29,158 nucleotides of DNA from Gracilaria domingensis (taxonomy: Eukaryota > Rhodophyta > Florideophyceae > Gracilariales > Gracilariaceae): contig VCMS01000452.1 of the NCBI GenBank assembly GCA_022539475.1, positions 1-29,158 on the forward strand, given 5' to 3'. The position numbers and the translations under genes are program-made. Positions 28,351 to 29,158 of the stretch are shown in pieces; the first letter of the stretch is position 1, and each line of letters begins with the position of its first letter. Under the pieces are notes generated by a model, which worked only from the letters and a program-made list of their open reading frames with translations, was not told the DNA's origin and searched no databases.

Positions 28351-29158
28351 CGAAATAGAAATAAATGACGTGGAATGGTCCATAATCATAATTGGCGTTC
28401 GTATGATCTGGGTACAATGGAGGACATATTTCGTCATCATTATCTCTGCTGCTACATTTTGTACCAATACGCATCCATAGAGTACAATACGGCAGGCATC
28501 TAATGGCCCCTGTACTGTACCGCCCAATATACGGCCAATTAAATCTATTTTGGAATTAATTAGGCCACTAATCGGCGCATTTATGCCCGCAATTGATGGT
28601 TATATGGGCGAAGTCTTGAAGAGAGCTAAGGGCGCGCATGATGCCCGTTGGTTGTTGGTTCATCAGCGTACACGCCATTAGGCGGATGTACTCCCGCGGC
28701 CGAGCCATTCTCCATGTCTCGCGGACCTACTGCGCCAGGGTTACGAGGTTTTAACTTGGCAGGTGCAATCTACCTGGGTTGCTGAGGTTCTTGAAAGTGT
28801 TCACTCGTACGTCACGATGTCTTAGATCAGTGGTGGTGTCGCTTCGTGCAATGTGTCTGTGTCTACGGGCGACTCTGAGCACATTGTACGCAAGCTGGAA
28901 GCGAGCGGTCCGCCAAAGATTTTGGTAAGAAAGATGCCATCGTGGTTTGGCACCGTCCTTTACCAACCAACGGCAGATCAGTCCAGCTATTGTGGGTAGG
29001 GGCGATCTCGCCATTCTCCGGCTGATGAATGACGCGTCTGTCATGGTGACGGTCGCTCATTTCGCGGCCAGATTCGCGTGTTTGGACCATAATTTGGCAT
29101 AGAATAAAAAAAGAAAAAAAAAAACAAAGAATCGTAGGAAAGTATATTCTTGTGGCAT
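28351..29158. other. Intergenic, no gene recognised; A-rich right end
   Basis: Composition drops back to AT-rich. Weak inverted similarity links CGCCCAATATA near 28522 and TATATGGGCG near 28600. Open frames on the minus strand at 28751-29090 (SRRMARSPLPTIAGLICRWL) are unrecognised. An A-rich run at 29104-29127 could be the tail of an inserted element. Confidence 0.35.

Noticed and set aside
28751..29090. Minus-strand open frames near the right edge as a retroelement protein
   Set aside because: The pieces look faintly protein-like, but I could match no domain and the frames are broken.

Overview
This window is eukaryotic. It carries decayed Ty3/gypsy retrotransposons, two families of large cut-and-paste transposases (CACTA/Tnp2-type and Plavaka-like), and broken copies of two typically eukaryotic genes: an ERGIC-53/VIP36-type cargo lectin and the proteasome adaptor ECM29. 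The gypsy element at 10395-12954, with its C-terminal chromodomain, most resembles gypsy elements I know from oomycetes. That hints at a stramenopile or an alga, but I cannot fix the lineage. I found no convincing spliceosomal introns, rRNA, tRNA or CRISPR array. I see no gene that is clearly intact; most coding stretches are interrupted by in-frame stops, frameshifts or truncation.

Layout. 1-1230: purine-rich, coiled-coil-coding remnant followed by an A10 run. 1610-4130: 5'-truncated Ty3/gypsy element (+) with its 3' LTR. 4543-7536: decayed CACTA transposase (-). 8140-9470: an unrecognised, broken gene (+) divergent from that transposase. 10270-12954: second Ty3/gypsy element (-) with chromodomain and the start of its 3' LTR. 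13150-13759: fragment of a PLP enzyme of the D-cysteine desulfhydrase/ACC deaminase family (-). It is cut exactly where an LTR of the same family, in the opposite orientation, begins (13760), and a gag-like ORF follows (14017-14423). 14994-16105: N-terminal part of a second CACTA transposase (+). 16477-16761: small unrecognised ORF. 16959-17905: two adjacent hairpins followed by a 327-bp tandem repeat. 18178-18256: near-spacerless perfect palindrome. 18587-20226: Plavaka-like transposase (+) ending at another hairpin. 21901-22197: three 110-bp units, each a long hairpin with TTAGGG/CCCTAA flanking its apex. 22683-24247 (+) and 24768 to about 27480 (-): the lectin and ECM29, tail to tail, in a visibly GC-rich stretch.

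Taken together, this looks like a transposon graveyard abutting a decayed block of cellular genes. The lesions differ by region. The first gypsy element has four in-frame stops in almost 2 kb without one frameshift. The lectin, ECM29 and transposase copies have lost frame repeatedly. The most unusual structures are the 110-bp hairpin array and the cluster of sequence-unrelated, very young-looking palindromes between 16.9 and 20.3 kb.
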